Shown piece by piece: positions 9,408 to 17,519 of a stretch of 64,000 nucleotides of DNA. Numbering within the stretch: the first letter of the stretch is position 1; the number at the start of each line of letters is the position of its first letter. The translations under genes and the position numbers were made by a program. This DNA is from an uncultured Caldilineaceae bacterium (GTDB taxonomy: Bacteria; Chloroflexota; Anaerolineae; Caldilineales; Caldilineaceae). The DNA lies in the NCBI GenBank assembly GCA_951812725.1, contig OX638330.1, positions 4,939,405-5,003,404 on the forward strand. Reading direction: 5' to 3'. Under the pieces are notes generated by a model. The model was given only the letters and a program-made list of their open reading frames with translations. It searched no databases and was not told the origin of the DNA.

Positions 9408-10319
9408 ATGGCTCTCCAGATCAAACACCGGCCAGGCCCTCTCGCCCGCAAAGAAGCGTGGGAAGGGCGACTCTATATATTGCCCTGGGTCGCCGGGTTC
9501 CTGATCTTTACCATCGGCCCGATGGTCGCCTCCGTCTACTTCTCATTCACCAAGTATTCGGTGCTCTCCGGCGCCGACTGGCTGGGACTGGCCAACTACA
9601 CCAAGCTCTTCGGCAATGACCGTCTTTTCTGGCTCAGCCTCTACAACACCTTCTACTTCGTCATCCTCTCCGTCCCCCTCAACCTGTTCGCGGCCTTCCT
9701 CGTCGCCCTCCTGCTCAGCGTGCAGGTGCGCGGCATCAATCTCTATCGCACGCTCTACTATCTACCCGTGATCACGCCGGCGGTAGCCAGCGCACTGACC
9801 TGGGGCATGCTCTTTTCGGGCGATTTCGGCCTCGTCAACGCTGTCCTCCGCTCTCTGGGTCTGCCCACCTTCAACTGGCTCTTCAACCCCCAGATCACAA
9901 AACTCGTTTTTGTCATCATGGGCTTCTGGGGCATCGGCGGCAGCGTCATCATCTTCCTCGCCGGCCTGCAGAACGTACCCACCGTGCTCTACGAGGCCGC
10001 CAGTATCGACGGCGCCAACCTCTGGCACCGCTTCCGCAACATCACTGTGCCCATGATGACGCCACTCATCTTTTTCAACCTGGTGCTCGGCATCATCGGC
10101 ACCTTCCAGGTATTCACCGGCGCCTACATCATTACCGCGGGCGGCCCGGCCAACGCAACCCTGTTCTACGTTCTCTTTCTCTATAACAACGCCTTCAAAT
10201 ACTTCAAGATGGGCTATGCATCCGCACTGGCCTGGGTACTCTTTGTCATTATTCTTATTTTTACCGTCATCCAGCTCCGCATGGCCCGAATTTGGGTCTT
10301 CTACGAGGCCGAACGTTGA
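9408..10319 (+). CDS. Sugar ABC transporter permease (MalF/UgpA type)
   Basis: This is an inner-membrane permease of 303 residues with about six transmembrane helices, paired with the second permease downstream. The cytoplasmic EAA loop that contacts the ATPase is visible as YEAASIDGANLWHRF followed by ITVPMMTPLI at about residues 190-215. The N-terminus, RKEAWEGRLYILPWVAGF, is typical of the UgpA/LacF branch. It lies directly after the binding-protein gene. A MITE insertion now separates it from its partner permease. Confidence 0.93.
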   Translation: MALQIKHRPGPLARKEAWEGRLYILPWVAGFLIFTIGPMVASVYFSFTKYSVLSGADWLGLANYTKLFGNDRLFWLSLYNTFYFVILSVPLNLFAAFLVALLLSVQVRGINLYRTLYYLPVITPAVASALTWGMLFSGDFGLVNAVLRSLGLPTFNWLFNPQITKLVFVIMGFWGIGGSVIIFLAGLQNVPTVLYEAASIDGANLWHRFRNITVPMMTPLIFFNLVLGIIGTFQVFTGAYIITAGGPANATLFYVLFLYNNAFKYFKMGYASALAWVLFVIILIFTVIQLRMARIWVFYEAER

Positions 10320-10398
10320 GAACAGCAGTTTTTAGTAGTCAGTTTTTCGTTTCTAGTGAACTGCGGCGTGCGGGTGGGGTTACCAAGAAACTGAAGAC
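10320..10398. other. Short spacer with AGTCAG-type repeat sequence
   Basis: The spacer holds CAGTTTTTAGTAGTCAGTTTTT, split as a near-repeat also found just before the MITE at 48.6 kb. The last 8 bases (CTGAAGAC) are the left target duplication of the MITE. Confidence 0.45.
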
Positions 10399-10691
10399 GT
10401 AACTACTACGCCATATACAGCGCATGTGTGAACCAGACATTCAGTCACGCCGCCATTCGGGCTATCTCACCGTGTACTCGTTGGCCGCCGCCACTTCTGA
10501 CGAGACGCACAGCTGGAATTACGGCGTAAAGTGGATTAGGCATGTTTTTGGAGGGGGGCGTTGCGGGGGCGCAGCCCCTGCACAAGGGAGGGCCGAAGGC
10601 CCGACCGCCCAAAAAACAGAGAATGAAGAAAGAGCAAACACCTTTACTCGCCTCATTCAGGTTCGCGAATCAATTGTGGCTGAGTAGTTGC
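10399..10691 (+). mobile_element. MITE copy 1 (subfamily A), IS66-like ends
   Basis: This non-autonomous element of 293 bp starts GTAACTACTACGCCA and ends TGTGGCTGAGTAGTTGC, which form terminal inverted repeats. It is flanked by CTGAAGAC (10391-10398) and CTGAAAAC (10692-10699), an 8-bp target duplication with one mismatch. The right half carries the conserved core with two GC-rich hairpins, GGGGCGCAGCCCC and GGGCCGAAGGCCC. The left half resembles that of the copy at 31.7 kb. It codes for no protein. It inserted between two permease genes of one operon, so some read-through must persist or the second permease uses a new promoter. Confidence 0.88.
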
Positions 10692-10718
10692 CTGAAAACT
10701 CAGAACTAGAATTTACCA

Positions 10719-11618
10719 ATGACGCAAACGAGCGCAGAAGTTCCCCTCACACTGGCAAGCGGACACAAAAAAGGTTTCGCGCGGCTGTTGACGTACTTGT
10801 CCATGCGCCTTGCGCTCTACCTCTTCATCAGCGCGATCTGTCTTGTGCTGCTCTTCCCCAGCATCTGGATGATCAGCACCTCGCTCAAGGACACGCAGCA
10901 GATCTTCGCCTACCCGCCCGAACTGATTCCGCGTCCCTTTGTCTGGCCGAACTATCTCGTGGCCATCCAGAAATTCCCCTTCTTTCTCTATCTGCGCAAC
11001 ACGCTCATTGTCACTGGGCTGGCGACCTTTGGCACCGTCCTCTCGGCCAGCCTGGTCGCCTTCGGCTTTGCCCGGCGCCGCTTTCCCGAACGGGACTTCC
11101 TCTTCGCCGTGCTGCTCTCTACGATGATGCTGCCCAGTATCGTTACCCTGATCCCCACCTTCGTTCTCTTTACCCGCCTGGGCTGGGTCAACACCTTTCT
11201 GCCCCTGACCGTGCCCTCCTTTTTTGGCGGCGGCGCCTTCTACGTCTTTCTTTTGCGTCAGTTCTACCTCACCTTGCCGTACGACTACGACGAGGCCGCC
11301 TACATTGACGGCGCCTCCAGCCTGCGAGTCTGGTGGGAGATCATTCTGCCCTTTTCCAAGGCGCCGCTGGCAGCGATAACCGTCTTTACCGTGCTCTCCC
11401 ACTGGAACGATTTCATGGGGCCGCTCATCTATATGAACAAGCCCCATATGCGCACCCTGGCCCTGGGCCTGCAGTTCTTCCGTGACCAGCGCTACACGCA
11501 GTGGAACTATCTCATGGCCGCTTCGACGCTGACGCTGATCCCGGTATTGCTCCTTTTCTTCGCCGCCCAGCGCTATTTCATGGAAGGAATCCTGCTGACG
11601 GGTCTGTCAGGACGTTGA
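10719..11618 (+). CDS. Sugar ABC transporter permease (MalG/UgpE type)
   Basis: This is the second inner-membrane permease, 299 residues, with about six helices. The EAA loop reads YDEAAYIDGASSLRVWWEI followed by ILPFSKAPL near residues 190-215. Typical MalG/UgpE motifs are MISTSLKD near residue 50 and the closing FFAAQRYFMEGI. It pairs with the upstream permease to form the translocation pore. No ATPase gene is adjacent, so a shared MsmK/UgpC-type ATPase encoded elsewhere is implied. The ATG lies 27 bases past the MITE end. Confidence 0.93.
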   Translation: MTQTSAEVPLTLASGHKKGFARLLTYLSMRLALYLFISAICLVLLFPSIWMISTSLKDTQQIFAYPPELIPRPFVWPNYLVAIQKFPFFLYLRNTLIVTGLATFGTVLSASLVAFGFARRRFPERDFLFAVLLSTMMLPSIVTLIPTFVLFTRLGWVNTFLPLTVPSFFGGGAFYVFLLRQFYLTLPYDYDEAAYIDGASSLRVWWEIILPFSKAPLAAITVFTVLSHWNDFMGPLIYMNKPHMRTLALGLQFFRDQRYTQWNYLMAASTLTLIPVLLLFFAAQRYFMEGILLTGLSGR

Positions 11619-11722
11619 GAACAGAAGTGGCTAGTGGCCAGTGATCAGTTGCTTGGTCACTTCTTGTTTGTAGGCTTGCCCGGCTACCAAGGACAGCAGA
11701 TAGAGGACTGGAAACTTTTGCA

Positions 11723-12979
11723 ATGACGACTGCACCCAGAGTACGCGCCGCCTACGGCACGGCCAGCATCAACGGGGAACAGGCCGCGCTGCCCTCCCCC
11801 TTCCCCCGCACCATGGGACCGAACTGCGCCGGCTATCTGCAAGAGGTGGTGGACAGCGGCCTCACCGTCGACATGATCGGGCGTTTCGAGAAGAACTTTG
11901 CCGCTGAGCTGGGCGTCCGCCACTGTATCGCCACGCCGGGCTGTACTCCGGCGCTCGGCGTTCTGGCGGCGGCGTTTCCCTTTGAACCAGGCGACGAGAT
12001 CATCGTCAGCCCGATCACCGACTTCGGCACCATCCAGGGCCTCTGCCTGGAAAACTACATTCCCGTCTTCGCCGACACCGAGCCGGGCAGCGTCAACGTG
12101 AGCGCTGACACGATCGAAGCCTGTATTACCGACCGCACGCGCGCCATCCTTGTAGTGCACAAGACGGGCATTGTCTGCGACATGGACCCGATCAACGAGC
12201 TGGCCGCCAGACACGGCCTCTTCGTCTATGAGGATGTGTGCCAGGCGGTCTTTGGCCGCTACAAGGGGCGCTTCGCCGGCACGCTCGCCCAGGCCGCCGG
12301 CTTTTCCTTCGACTCCGAAAAGACACTCGGCTCCGACGTCGGCGGCTGTGTCGTCACCGATGACGACGAGCTGGCCGAAGCCCTGCGCTTTATCGGCCAC
12401 AGCCGCGGCGGCGAGATGGCGCCGGCCGGCTTCGGCAGAGTCCACTCGGCGCTCGGGTATGCCTACCGTATGCCCCAAGCCACGGCCGCGATCACGCTCG
12501 GCCAGCTCGAGATCATCCACCCTCAGGTAGCGCAGCGCGATCGCATGATCCGGCTGTTGAGCGAGCTGCTGGCAGATATTCCCGGCATTACACCCCTGGC
12601 CATTCCCGATTACATGGACGTGTACTCCTGTTGGATGGCCGGTTTCAGCGTCGACCCGGACGCCTTTGGCTGCACGCCGGCAGAGTTCGCCCAACAGGTG
12701 GCCGACGCCGGCATCCCCGGCGCGGGGCAGGGCCGCTACTACCTGATGCCGCAGGCCTGCACCTTTTTGCAGGAACGCGCCAGCAACCGGACGCATCAGT
12801 ATGCGATGCCGCCGGCCTCCCGCGCCTATACTTATAGCGCGGAAAGCTGCCCCAACGCCCACGATTTTCTACGCAACTTTGTGCGCTGGTCCTCCTTTTG
12901 CGAAAAATACCAGCCGCAGGACTGTGAACTGGCGGCGTCGATCGTGCACGCCGTTGCCGAGCGCAATCGCGTCTCCTGA
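11723..12979 (+). CDS. DegT/DnrJ/EryC1/StrS-family PLP aminotransferase
   Basis: The predicted protein, 418 residues, is a fold-type I PLP enzyme of the sugar aminotransferase family. The Schiff-base lysine is Lys200 in FSFDSEKTLGSDVGG, and the cofactor-ring acidic pair is in VYEDVCQAVFGRYKG (residues 169-182). Family members transaminate keto-sugars, but some are diverged, and here the lysine context differs from the usual FSFHATKN. It is the first gene of a four-gene run (deacetylase, nitrilase, class V aminotransferase) that follows the sugar importer, so it probably acts on the imported compound or builds a related amino compound. No strong ribosome-binding site precedes the ATG. Confidence 0.88.
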   Translation: MTTAPRVRAAYGTASINGEQAALPSPFPRTMGPNCAGYLQEVVDSGLTVDMIGRFEKNFAAELGVRHCIATPGCTPALGVLAAAFPFEPGDEIIVSPITDFGTIQGLCLENYIPVFADTEPGSVNVSADTIEACITDRTRAILVVHKTGIVCDMDPINELAARHGLFVYEDVCQAVFGRYKGRFAGTLAQAAGFSFDSEKTLGSDVGGCVVTDDDELAEALRFIGHSRGGEMAPAGFGRVHSALGYAYRMPQATAAITLGQLEIIHPQVAQRDRMIRLLSELLADIPGITPLAIPDYMDVYSCWMAGFSVDPDAFGCTPAEFAQQVADAGIPGAGQGRYYLMPQACTFLQERASNRTHQYAMPPASRAYTYSAESCPNAHDFLRNFVRWSSFCEKYQPQDCELAASIVHAVAERNRVS

Positions 12980-13031
12980 TGGATCGCGAAGTGCGGGCGG
13001 ACAGAACGCCTAACAAGGAACAGGAACTGTC

Positions 13032-14033
13032 ATGAGTATTTCCATCACCCCAACCACCTTTAAGCATGGCAAACAGTGGGCTTACACAGTCACCTACGAC
13101 GAGGCGCTCACCGAGCTGTTCGACCATGTCGTTCCCCTGCACGAGGAGCTGGGTTTGCCCGGCCATGTGGAGGTCGTAGTCGGGCAGATGGGCGAAGTGC
13201 GCCGCGTCGGCAACTCCAGCTATAACGGCTACCATCACATGGGCGCGGACAAGCTGCGCGAGCTGATCGACATGGGTTGGGGCGTCGGCAACCACTCCTG
13301 GACACACGGCATCGTCGAGGAGAACATCGACCTGGAGGTGCGCCAGGCCAAGGAGGTGCTGGAGGATGCGATCGGCCATCGCGTGACCGTCTACACCGCG
13401 CCGGGGAGCAACGCCAACATCACGCCGAAGATCACCGCGGCCCTGCAGGAGAACGGCTACCTCTGCGCCCTCTCGGTCACCGACGACATCAACCGGCCCG
13501 ACGCCGATCTCTGGTTTCTCGGCCGCGTCGCCAACCTGCACCAAGCCTGGACGCCGCTCTATGCGGCCTTCGACTCGCATCACCGGCTGACCCAGGCGCA
13601 GCGGGAGTCGGGTTGGGTGATCGACTACTGCCACTGTCCGGCGCCGACCATTCCCCACGAGAACAAGGACCTCTACATTGACGAGCACCGCGCCCGGCTG
13701 AACGCGGTGGTCGAAAGCGGCGACAAGGTGTGGACCGCCACCGCCGAGGAGATCCTCGACTACATCGTCTGCCGGCGCCATCTGCAGATCGAGGCCGTCT
13801 CGGCCGCGGCGGGGGAGGAGAGCTACCGCCTGCAGCTGCGCGATCTGCCGGCCCCGGTCGCCAGCCGACAGGTCACCGTTGACATCAAGGTGCCGCCCAA
13901 CCTGCGCCGCAACCCTGTGGTCATCATCGACGGCCAGCCCCAGCCCGGGCTGCTCGTCAAGCTCGACACGCTGCGCGTCACTCTGGACCTGTCGCAGCCC
14001 ATCACCCTATCCGTCGGAGGTTCCAGCCAATGA
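13032..14033 (+). CDS. Polysaccharide deacetylase (NodB-homology) family protein
   Basis: The 333-residue protein has NodB-homology motifs: TYDEA near residue 20 (position of TFDDG), NHSWTH near residue 90 (metal-binding H-x-x-x-H type) and APGSN near 122 (position of RPPG). These suggest a metal-dependent amide hydrolase acting on N-acetylated or formylated substrates. The C-terminal 80 residues look like a beta-rich accessory domain. There is no signal peptide, so it acts in the cytoplasm, unlike most cell-wall deacetylases. The stop overlaps the next start (ATGA), indicating translational coupling with the nitrilase. Confidence 0.85.
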   Translation: MSISITPTTFKHGKQWAYTVTYDEALTELFDHVVPLHEELGLPGHVEVVVGQMGEVRRVGNSSYNGYHHMGADKLRELIDMGWGVGNHSWTHGIVEENIDLEVRQAKEVLEDAIGHRVTVYTAPGSNANITPKITAALQENGYLCALSVTDDINRPDADLWFLGRVANLHQAWTPLYAAFDSHHRLTQAQRESGWVIDYCHCPAPTIPHENKDLYIDEHRARLNAVVESGDKVWTATAEEILDYIVCRRHLQIEAVSAAAGEESYRLQLRDLPAPVASRQVTVDIKVPPNLRRNPVVIIDGQPQPGLLVKLDTLRVTLDLSQPITLSVGGSSQ

Positions 14034-14935
14034 GACCCGCCCGTTTGGCCACGGCCAGCATCCTGCACGACGACCCGCCCAGCTATCCCAGCCGCTGCAT
14101 CGAACGCTGCTTGGAGATGATCGACCGCGCCGGCGATGCCCGCGCTGATATTGTCCTGCTGCCAGAGGAGCCGGACGTAGTCGGCTGCGCCTCCGAACAC
14201 CTACCGGATCTGCCCGAACCGATACCCGGCGGCGCCACGCTGGCCCAGTTCGCGCAGCGCGCCAGCGATAACAATCTCTATGTCGCCTACAGCCAGCGCG
14301 AGCGGGATGGCGAAGAGGTCTACAACACCGGCGTCTTCCTGGACCGCAAGGGCGACCTGATGGGCAAATACCGCAAGATGCACCTGGCCCCCGGCGAAGA
14401 GGACGAGGTGCTGCCCGGGGATCTCGGCTACCCGGTCTTCGAGTGCGATTTCGGCCGCGTGGGTATGGGCATCTGCATGGATATTCACTATCCCGAGATG
14501 TGGCGCATCCTGGCGCTGAAGGGCGCGCATCTGCTGCTCTTTCCCACCATGTGCATCGACTACACCGGCGACCACATCGAGTCGATCGTCAACGCCCGCG
14601 CGATCGACAACCAGGTCTACCTGGCCTCTTCCCATTTCGTGATGCAGCCCTTCCTGGCCGGCCGTTCCATGGGCCATTCCCGCATTGTCGACCCCTATGG
14701 CCGCACGCTGGCCAACACGTCACACCGGCCCGGCCTGACCTTCGCCGACGTCGACCTCGATGCTGGCTACGAGACCTGGTACAGCGGCGAGATCAAAGAG
14801 CGCTATCCCACGCTCAAGGATTGCTACCTGGGGATGCGGCGTCCGGAAACGTATCACGAGCTGCTCGATCCGCAGACGGCATACCCTGCCTGGCAGACTG
14901 CGTCGGAACTCTCCCATGCGGCGAGCGACGATTGA
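14030..14935 (+). CDS. Carbon-nitrogen hydrolase (nitrilase superfamily)
   Basis: This is a cytoplasmic amidase or nitrilase of 301 residues. The Glu-Lys-Cys triad is visible: Glu46 or 47 in VLLPEEPD, Lys116 in KYRKMHL and Cys149 in GMGICMDIHYPE. The family hydrolyses amides, carbamoyl compounds or nitriles, and the substrate here is unknown. It overlaps the deacetylase by 4 bases and the class V aminotransferase by 20, so the three are one translation-coupled unit. A deacetylase next to an amidase points to stepwise removal of N-linked groups from an amino compound (inference). Confidence 0.92.
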   Translation: MRPARLATASILHDDPPSYPSRCIERCLEMIDRAGDARADIVLLPEEPDVVGCASEHLPDLPEPIPGGATLAQFAQRASDNNLYVAYSQRERDGEEVYNTGVFLDRKGDLMGKYRKMHLAPGEEDEVLPGDLGYPVFECDFGRVGMGICMDIHYPEMWRILALKGAHLLLFPTMCIDYTGDHIESIVNARAIDNQVYLASSHFVMQPFLAGRSMGHSRIVDPYGRTLANTSHRPGLTFADVDLDAGYETWYSGEIKERYPTLKDCYLGMRRPETYHELLDPQTAYPAWQTASELSHAASDD

Positions 14936-16100
14936 AGAAATTCGCGCCGACATCCCCGCGCTGTCGCAGTATGTCTGGTTTCAGAACGGCGGGGTGAGCG
15001 TAACCCCGCGCGTCATCGCCGCCGAACATGCCCGGTTGATGGAAGAGCTGGTGGCGCGGGGGCCGATGCACATCGTCTACCCGGACGAGGAGTACCCGCG
15101 GCGCACGCGTTCCAAGGCCGCGCTGGCGCGCTTCTTCGGCGTTGCGCCGGACAGGCTGGCCCTCATGCGGGGTGTGAGTGAAGCCTATCAGACCGTCCTG
15201 CGCAGCCTCGAGTGGCGGCGGGGGGACCAACTGCTGATCACGGACGAGGAGGAGGCCGCACTCTACCTGCCCTCGCTGCACTTGCGGGACCGACACGGCG
15301 TCGAAGTGGTTAAGGTGCCGCTGCTGTCCGACCCGGAAGAGCAGTTGGACGCCTTCGTCGCGCGCATCAGCGAACGCACGCGGCTGCTCGCCGTCAGCCA
15401 CGTCACCACTGAGACCGGTTTCCGGCTGCCTGTCGAGCGGCTTTGCGGGCTGGCCAGGGAACGCGGCGTCCTCACCTTCATCGATATGGCCCACTCGGCC
15501 GGCCTCTTTCCCATCAAACTGGCGGCAATGGGCTGCGACTTTGCCGGTATCCTCTCTTACAAGTGGATGTATGCACCCTATGCCGCGGGCGCGCTCTACG
15601 TGCATCCTGATCGGCTTGAAGCCCTGCAGGTCACCTATGCCGGCGGGCGCGCCGAAGCCTGGCTGCGCTACGATACCGATGACTATGCGTTGAAGGAGGG
15701 GGCTGAGCGGTTCGAGTACGGTCCGTGGTCGTGGCCGCTGGTACATACCTGGGCCTTTGCCGCCGACTACGTGACGGAAATCGGACTGAAGAGCATCTGG
15801 GCGCGTACCGCGCAGCTCACCGACCGCCTCAAACAGGCCTTGGACGCAATCCCCGGCGTCACGCTCCACACGCCGCTTGAAGCCGAGCGTTCGGCAGCTC
15901 TGGCCGCCTTTTCCGTAGCCAACTGGGACGGCGAGGCGTTGACCCGCGCCCTGCGCGAGCGCGGGCCGAAGCCGATCATCGTCCGTCCGCTGACCATCGC
16001 CCACAATGGTGTGCGCGCCAGCGTCCCATTCTTTTTGCTGGAGGAGGAGATCGACCTGCTGGCGGATGCTGTGGGGAGCCTGGCCGAGAGCCGGCGTTAG
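14916..16100 (+). CDS. Aminotransferase class V (cysteine desulfurase-like fold)
   Basis: This is a fold-type I PLP enzyme of 394 residues. The cofactor lysine is Lys216 in ILSYKWMYAPYAAGAL. Asp190 and His193 in FIDMAHSAG match the pyridine-binding region of NifS/CsdA-like and isopenicillin-N-epimerase-like proteins. The start was set at the ATG inside the nitrilase 3' end (giving MRRATIEEIRADIP), because a longer in-frame extension would run deep into that gene without similarity. No desulfurase active-site cysteine loop is obvious, so an epimerase, lyase or transaminase role is more likely than sulfur transfer. Last gene of the cluster. Confidence 0.88.
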   Translation: MRRATIEEIRADIPALSQYVWFQNGGVSVTPRVIAAEHARLMEELVARGPMHIVYPDEEYPRRTRSKAALARFFGVAPDRLALMRGVSEAYQTVLRSLEWRRGDQLLITDEEEAALYLPSLHLRDRHGVEVVKVPLLSDPEEQLDAFVARISERTRLLAVSHVTTETGFRLPVERLCGLARERGVLTFIDMAHSAGLFPIKLAAMGCDFAGILSYKWMYAPYAAGALYVHPDRLEALQVTYAGGRAEAWLRYDTDDYALKEGAERFEYGPWSWPLVHTWAFAADYVTEIGLKSIWARTAQLTDRLKQALDAIPGVTLHTPLEAERSAALAAFSVANWDGEALTRALRERGPKPIIVRPLTIAHNGVRASVPFFLLEEEIDLLADAVGSLAESRR

Positions 16101-16385
16101 CGGGGCCGCGTTGCGTTTTTTCCTGAATTATGGACTGATTTCGGTCCCATGTGGGTCGTTGACCCTGTTTGGGGCACATTTTTTGTGTTAAGCCGTTCCC
16201 AGATGGGCACTTAATTGCGCCTTTCCAAGGCCAGGCGTGTATAGTACACTTCTGACAGTTGTTGAACACGGGTACACGCTGGCCCCAAAAATGGGCGCCG
16301 CCAGAACCCTGGCACGGGACAGATTACACAATGCCCTGGCCGCAAAACCCCCGAATCCGAAAGATGTAGCTGAATTGAGACGGCA
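16101..16385. other. Intergenic region before coiled-coil gene
   Basis: There is no gene here. It has a GGACTGATTTCGGTCC segment similar to one in the LRR upstream regions, and a weak promoter-like pair, TTGCGC (16215-16220) and TATAGT (16240-16245), with a 19-base spacer. Confidence 0.35.
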
Positions 16386-16895
16386 ATGACAATGGCAACC
16401 GAGAGTGAACGGATCGCCCGCATCGAGGGCGCCTACGAGCATCTGGCGACAAAAGCCGATGTAGAAACCGTTAAGACCGCTGTGCATGACGTCAAAACCG
16501 AAGTGCAGACGGTAAGAACAGAGGTGCAGACGGTCAAAACGGAACTGCAAAATGAGATACAGACGTCCAAGTCGGACCTGCGGGGGGAGGTGCAAACCCT
16601 CAAGTCCGAACTGCAGGGGGAGATGCAAACTCTCAAGTCGGACCTGCAGGGTGAGATGCAAACCCTCAAGTCCGAACTGCAGGGGGAGATGCAAACTCTC
16701 AAGTCGGACCTGCAGGGTGAGATGCAAACCCTCAAGTCCGAACTGCAGACGGATATACAATCCGTCAGATCCGATATGCACGGCGAGATAGCTGAAATCA
16801 AGAACGATCTCCGGTGGATGAAATGGGCCCTCGGCATTGTAGTGCTTGGCGTCCTGCTGCCGTTCCTGCAATCGTTGCTTGAACGTTTGCCCTAA
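16386..16895 (+). CDS. Coiled-coil protein with hendecad repeats and C-terminal membrane anchor
   Basis: The 169-residue protein is almost entirely helical. Residues about 25-135 are built from 11-residue units of the type GEMQTLKSDLQ and GEMQTLKSELQ, nearly identical at DNA level as 33- and 66-bp tandem repeats, flanked by diverged units (TVKTELQNEIQ). A hydrophobic helix (about 147-163, WALGIVVLGVLLPFL) anchors the C-terminus. It resembles the short DUF1640-like or generic membrane-tethered coiled-coil proteins. The function is unknown; it could be a spacer or a partner for a membrane complex. The near-identical repeats suggest recent expansion and likely length variation between strains. 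Confidence 0.75.
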   Translation: MTMATESERIARIEGAYEHLATKADVETVKTAVHDVKTEVQTVRTEVQTVKTELQNEIQTSKSDLRGEVQTLKSELQGEMQTLKSDLQGEMQTLKSELQGEMQTLKSDLQGEMQTLKSELQTDIQSVRSDMHGEIAEIKNDLRWMKWALGIVVLGVLLPFLQSLLERLP

Positions 16896-16966
16896 CGCAC
16901 AGTTATTGTTGGTGTGCGCGCCCCCTCGCATCGCTAGCTAGAACAGATTCAATCAAACATGAAGAT

Positions 16967-16997
16967 ACAGGTCGGATCAGAACTTGATCCGACCTGT
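16967..16997 (+). terminator. Stem-loop downstream of coiled-coil gene
   Basis: A perfect 13-bp stem (16967-16979 with 16985-16997) and a 5-base loop lie 71 bases after the stop, followed by a pyrimidine-rich but not pure T stretch (TCTATGTTCTAT). It is likely a factor-independent terminator of moderate strength. Confidence 0.55.
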
Positions 16998-17027
16998 TCT
17001 ATGTTCTATAGGGAATCTGCCTAAATT

Positions 17028-17315
17028 GTAACTATTAAGCCACAGTACCTGACCAGCCAGTCATCCTTGGAACCATTCAGGCTCTTGGTGACGCAACTGG
17101 TACATAGCCGTCGCCATGCTCGCCAGCCGACACGTTGCGAAGAAGGCACACGGTCGGTGAGGCATGGTTTTGTAGGGGGGCGTTGCGGGGGCGCAGCCCC
17201 TGCACAAGGGAGGCCGCTTGCGGCCGACCGCCCAAAAAATAGAATAATGCGGGGAGAAAGAACACCTTTGCTCGCCTCGTTCAAGGTTGCGTATCAGTTG
17301 CGGCTGAGTAGTTAC
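17028..17315 (+). mobile_element. MITE copy 2 (subfamily B), perfect 8-bp target duplication
   Basis: This element of 288 bp begins GTAACTATTAAGCCACA and ends TGCGGCTGAGTAGTTAC. It is flanked on both sides by CCTAAATT (17020-17027 and 17316-17323), a perfect 8-bp duplication, which establishes both ends. It shares the double-hairpin core with the other copies, although its second hairpin is GGCCGCTTGCGGCC instead of GGGCCGAAGGCCC. The left half matches the copy at 48.6 kb. It has no coding capacity. Confidence 0.92.
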
Positions 17316-17443
17316 CCTAAATTAACTTGCGAACCGCGAGGAGACAGCGCGCAGCCAAGAGAAAGCAATAGCGCCTTCAACGCGATCGGAAAGAAATGTT
17401 TACCCTGTTACGTAGCGCGAGAAGAAGCGCTGCCATTCCGCGT

Positions 17444-17471
17444 TTGAATCCCCGAATGGCCATGCTATCAT
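17444..17471 (+). promoter_or_regulatory. Predicted sigma-70-type promoter for the M20 peptidase gene
   Basis: TTGAAT (17444-17449) and TATCAT (17466-17471) are separated by 16 bases and lie about 50 bases before the ATG. Prediction by eye only. Confidence 0.4.
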
Positions 17472-17519
17472 AGCCCCAAATTAAACGCGCAACGCAGCCA
17501 GAGAGAGCAGAGGATACAG

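Noticed and set aside
11684..12862. Minus-strand open frame of 392 codons
   Set aside because: Antisense to the DegT aminotransferase, which has clear motifs; the minus frame has none.
14814..16004. Minus-strand open frame of 396 codons
   Set aside because: Antisense to the class V aminotransferase, with no family motif.
17067..17447. Open frame covering the MITE and its right flank
   Set aside because: It runs through the terminal repeat and hairpin core, and similar frames in the other copies are not conserved.
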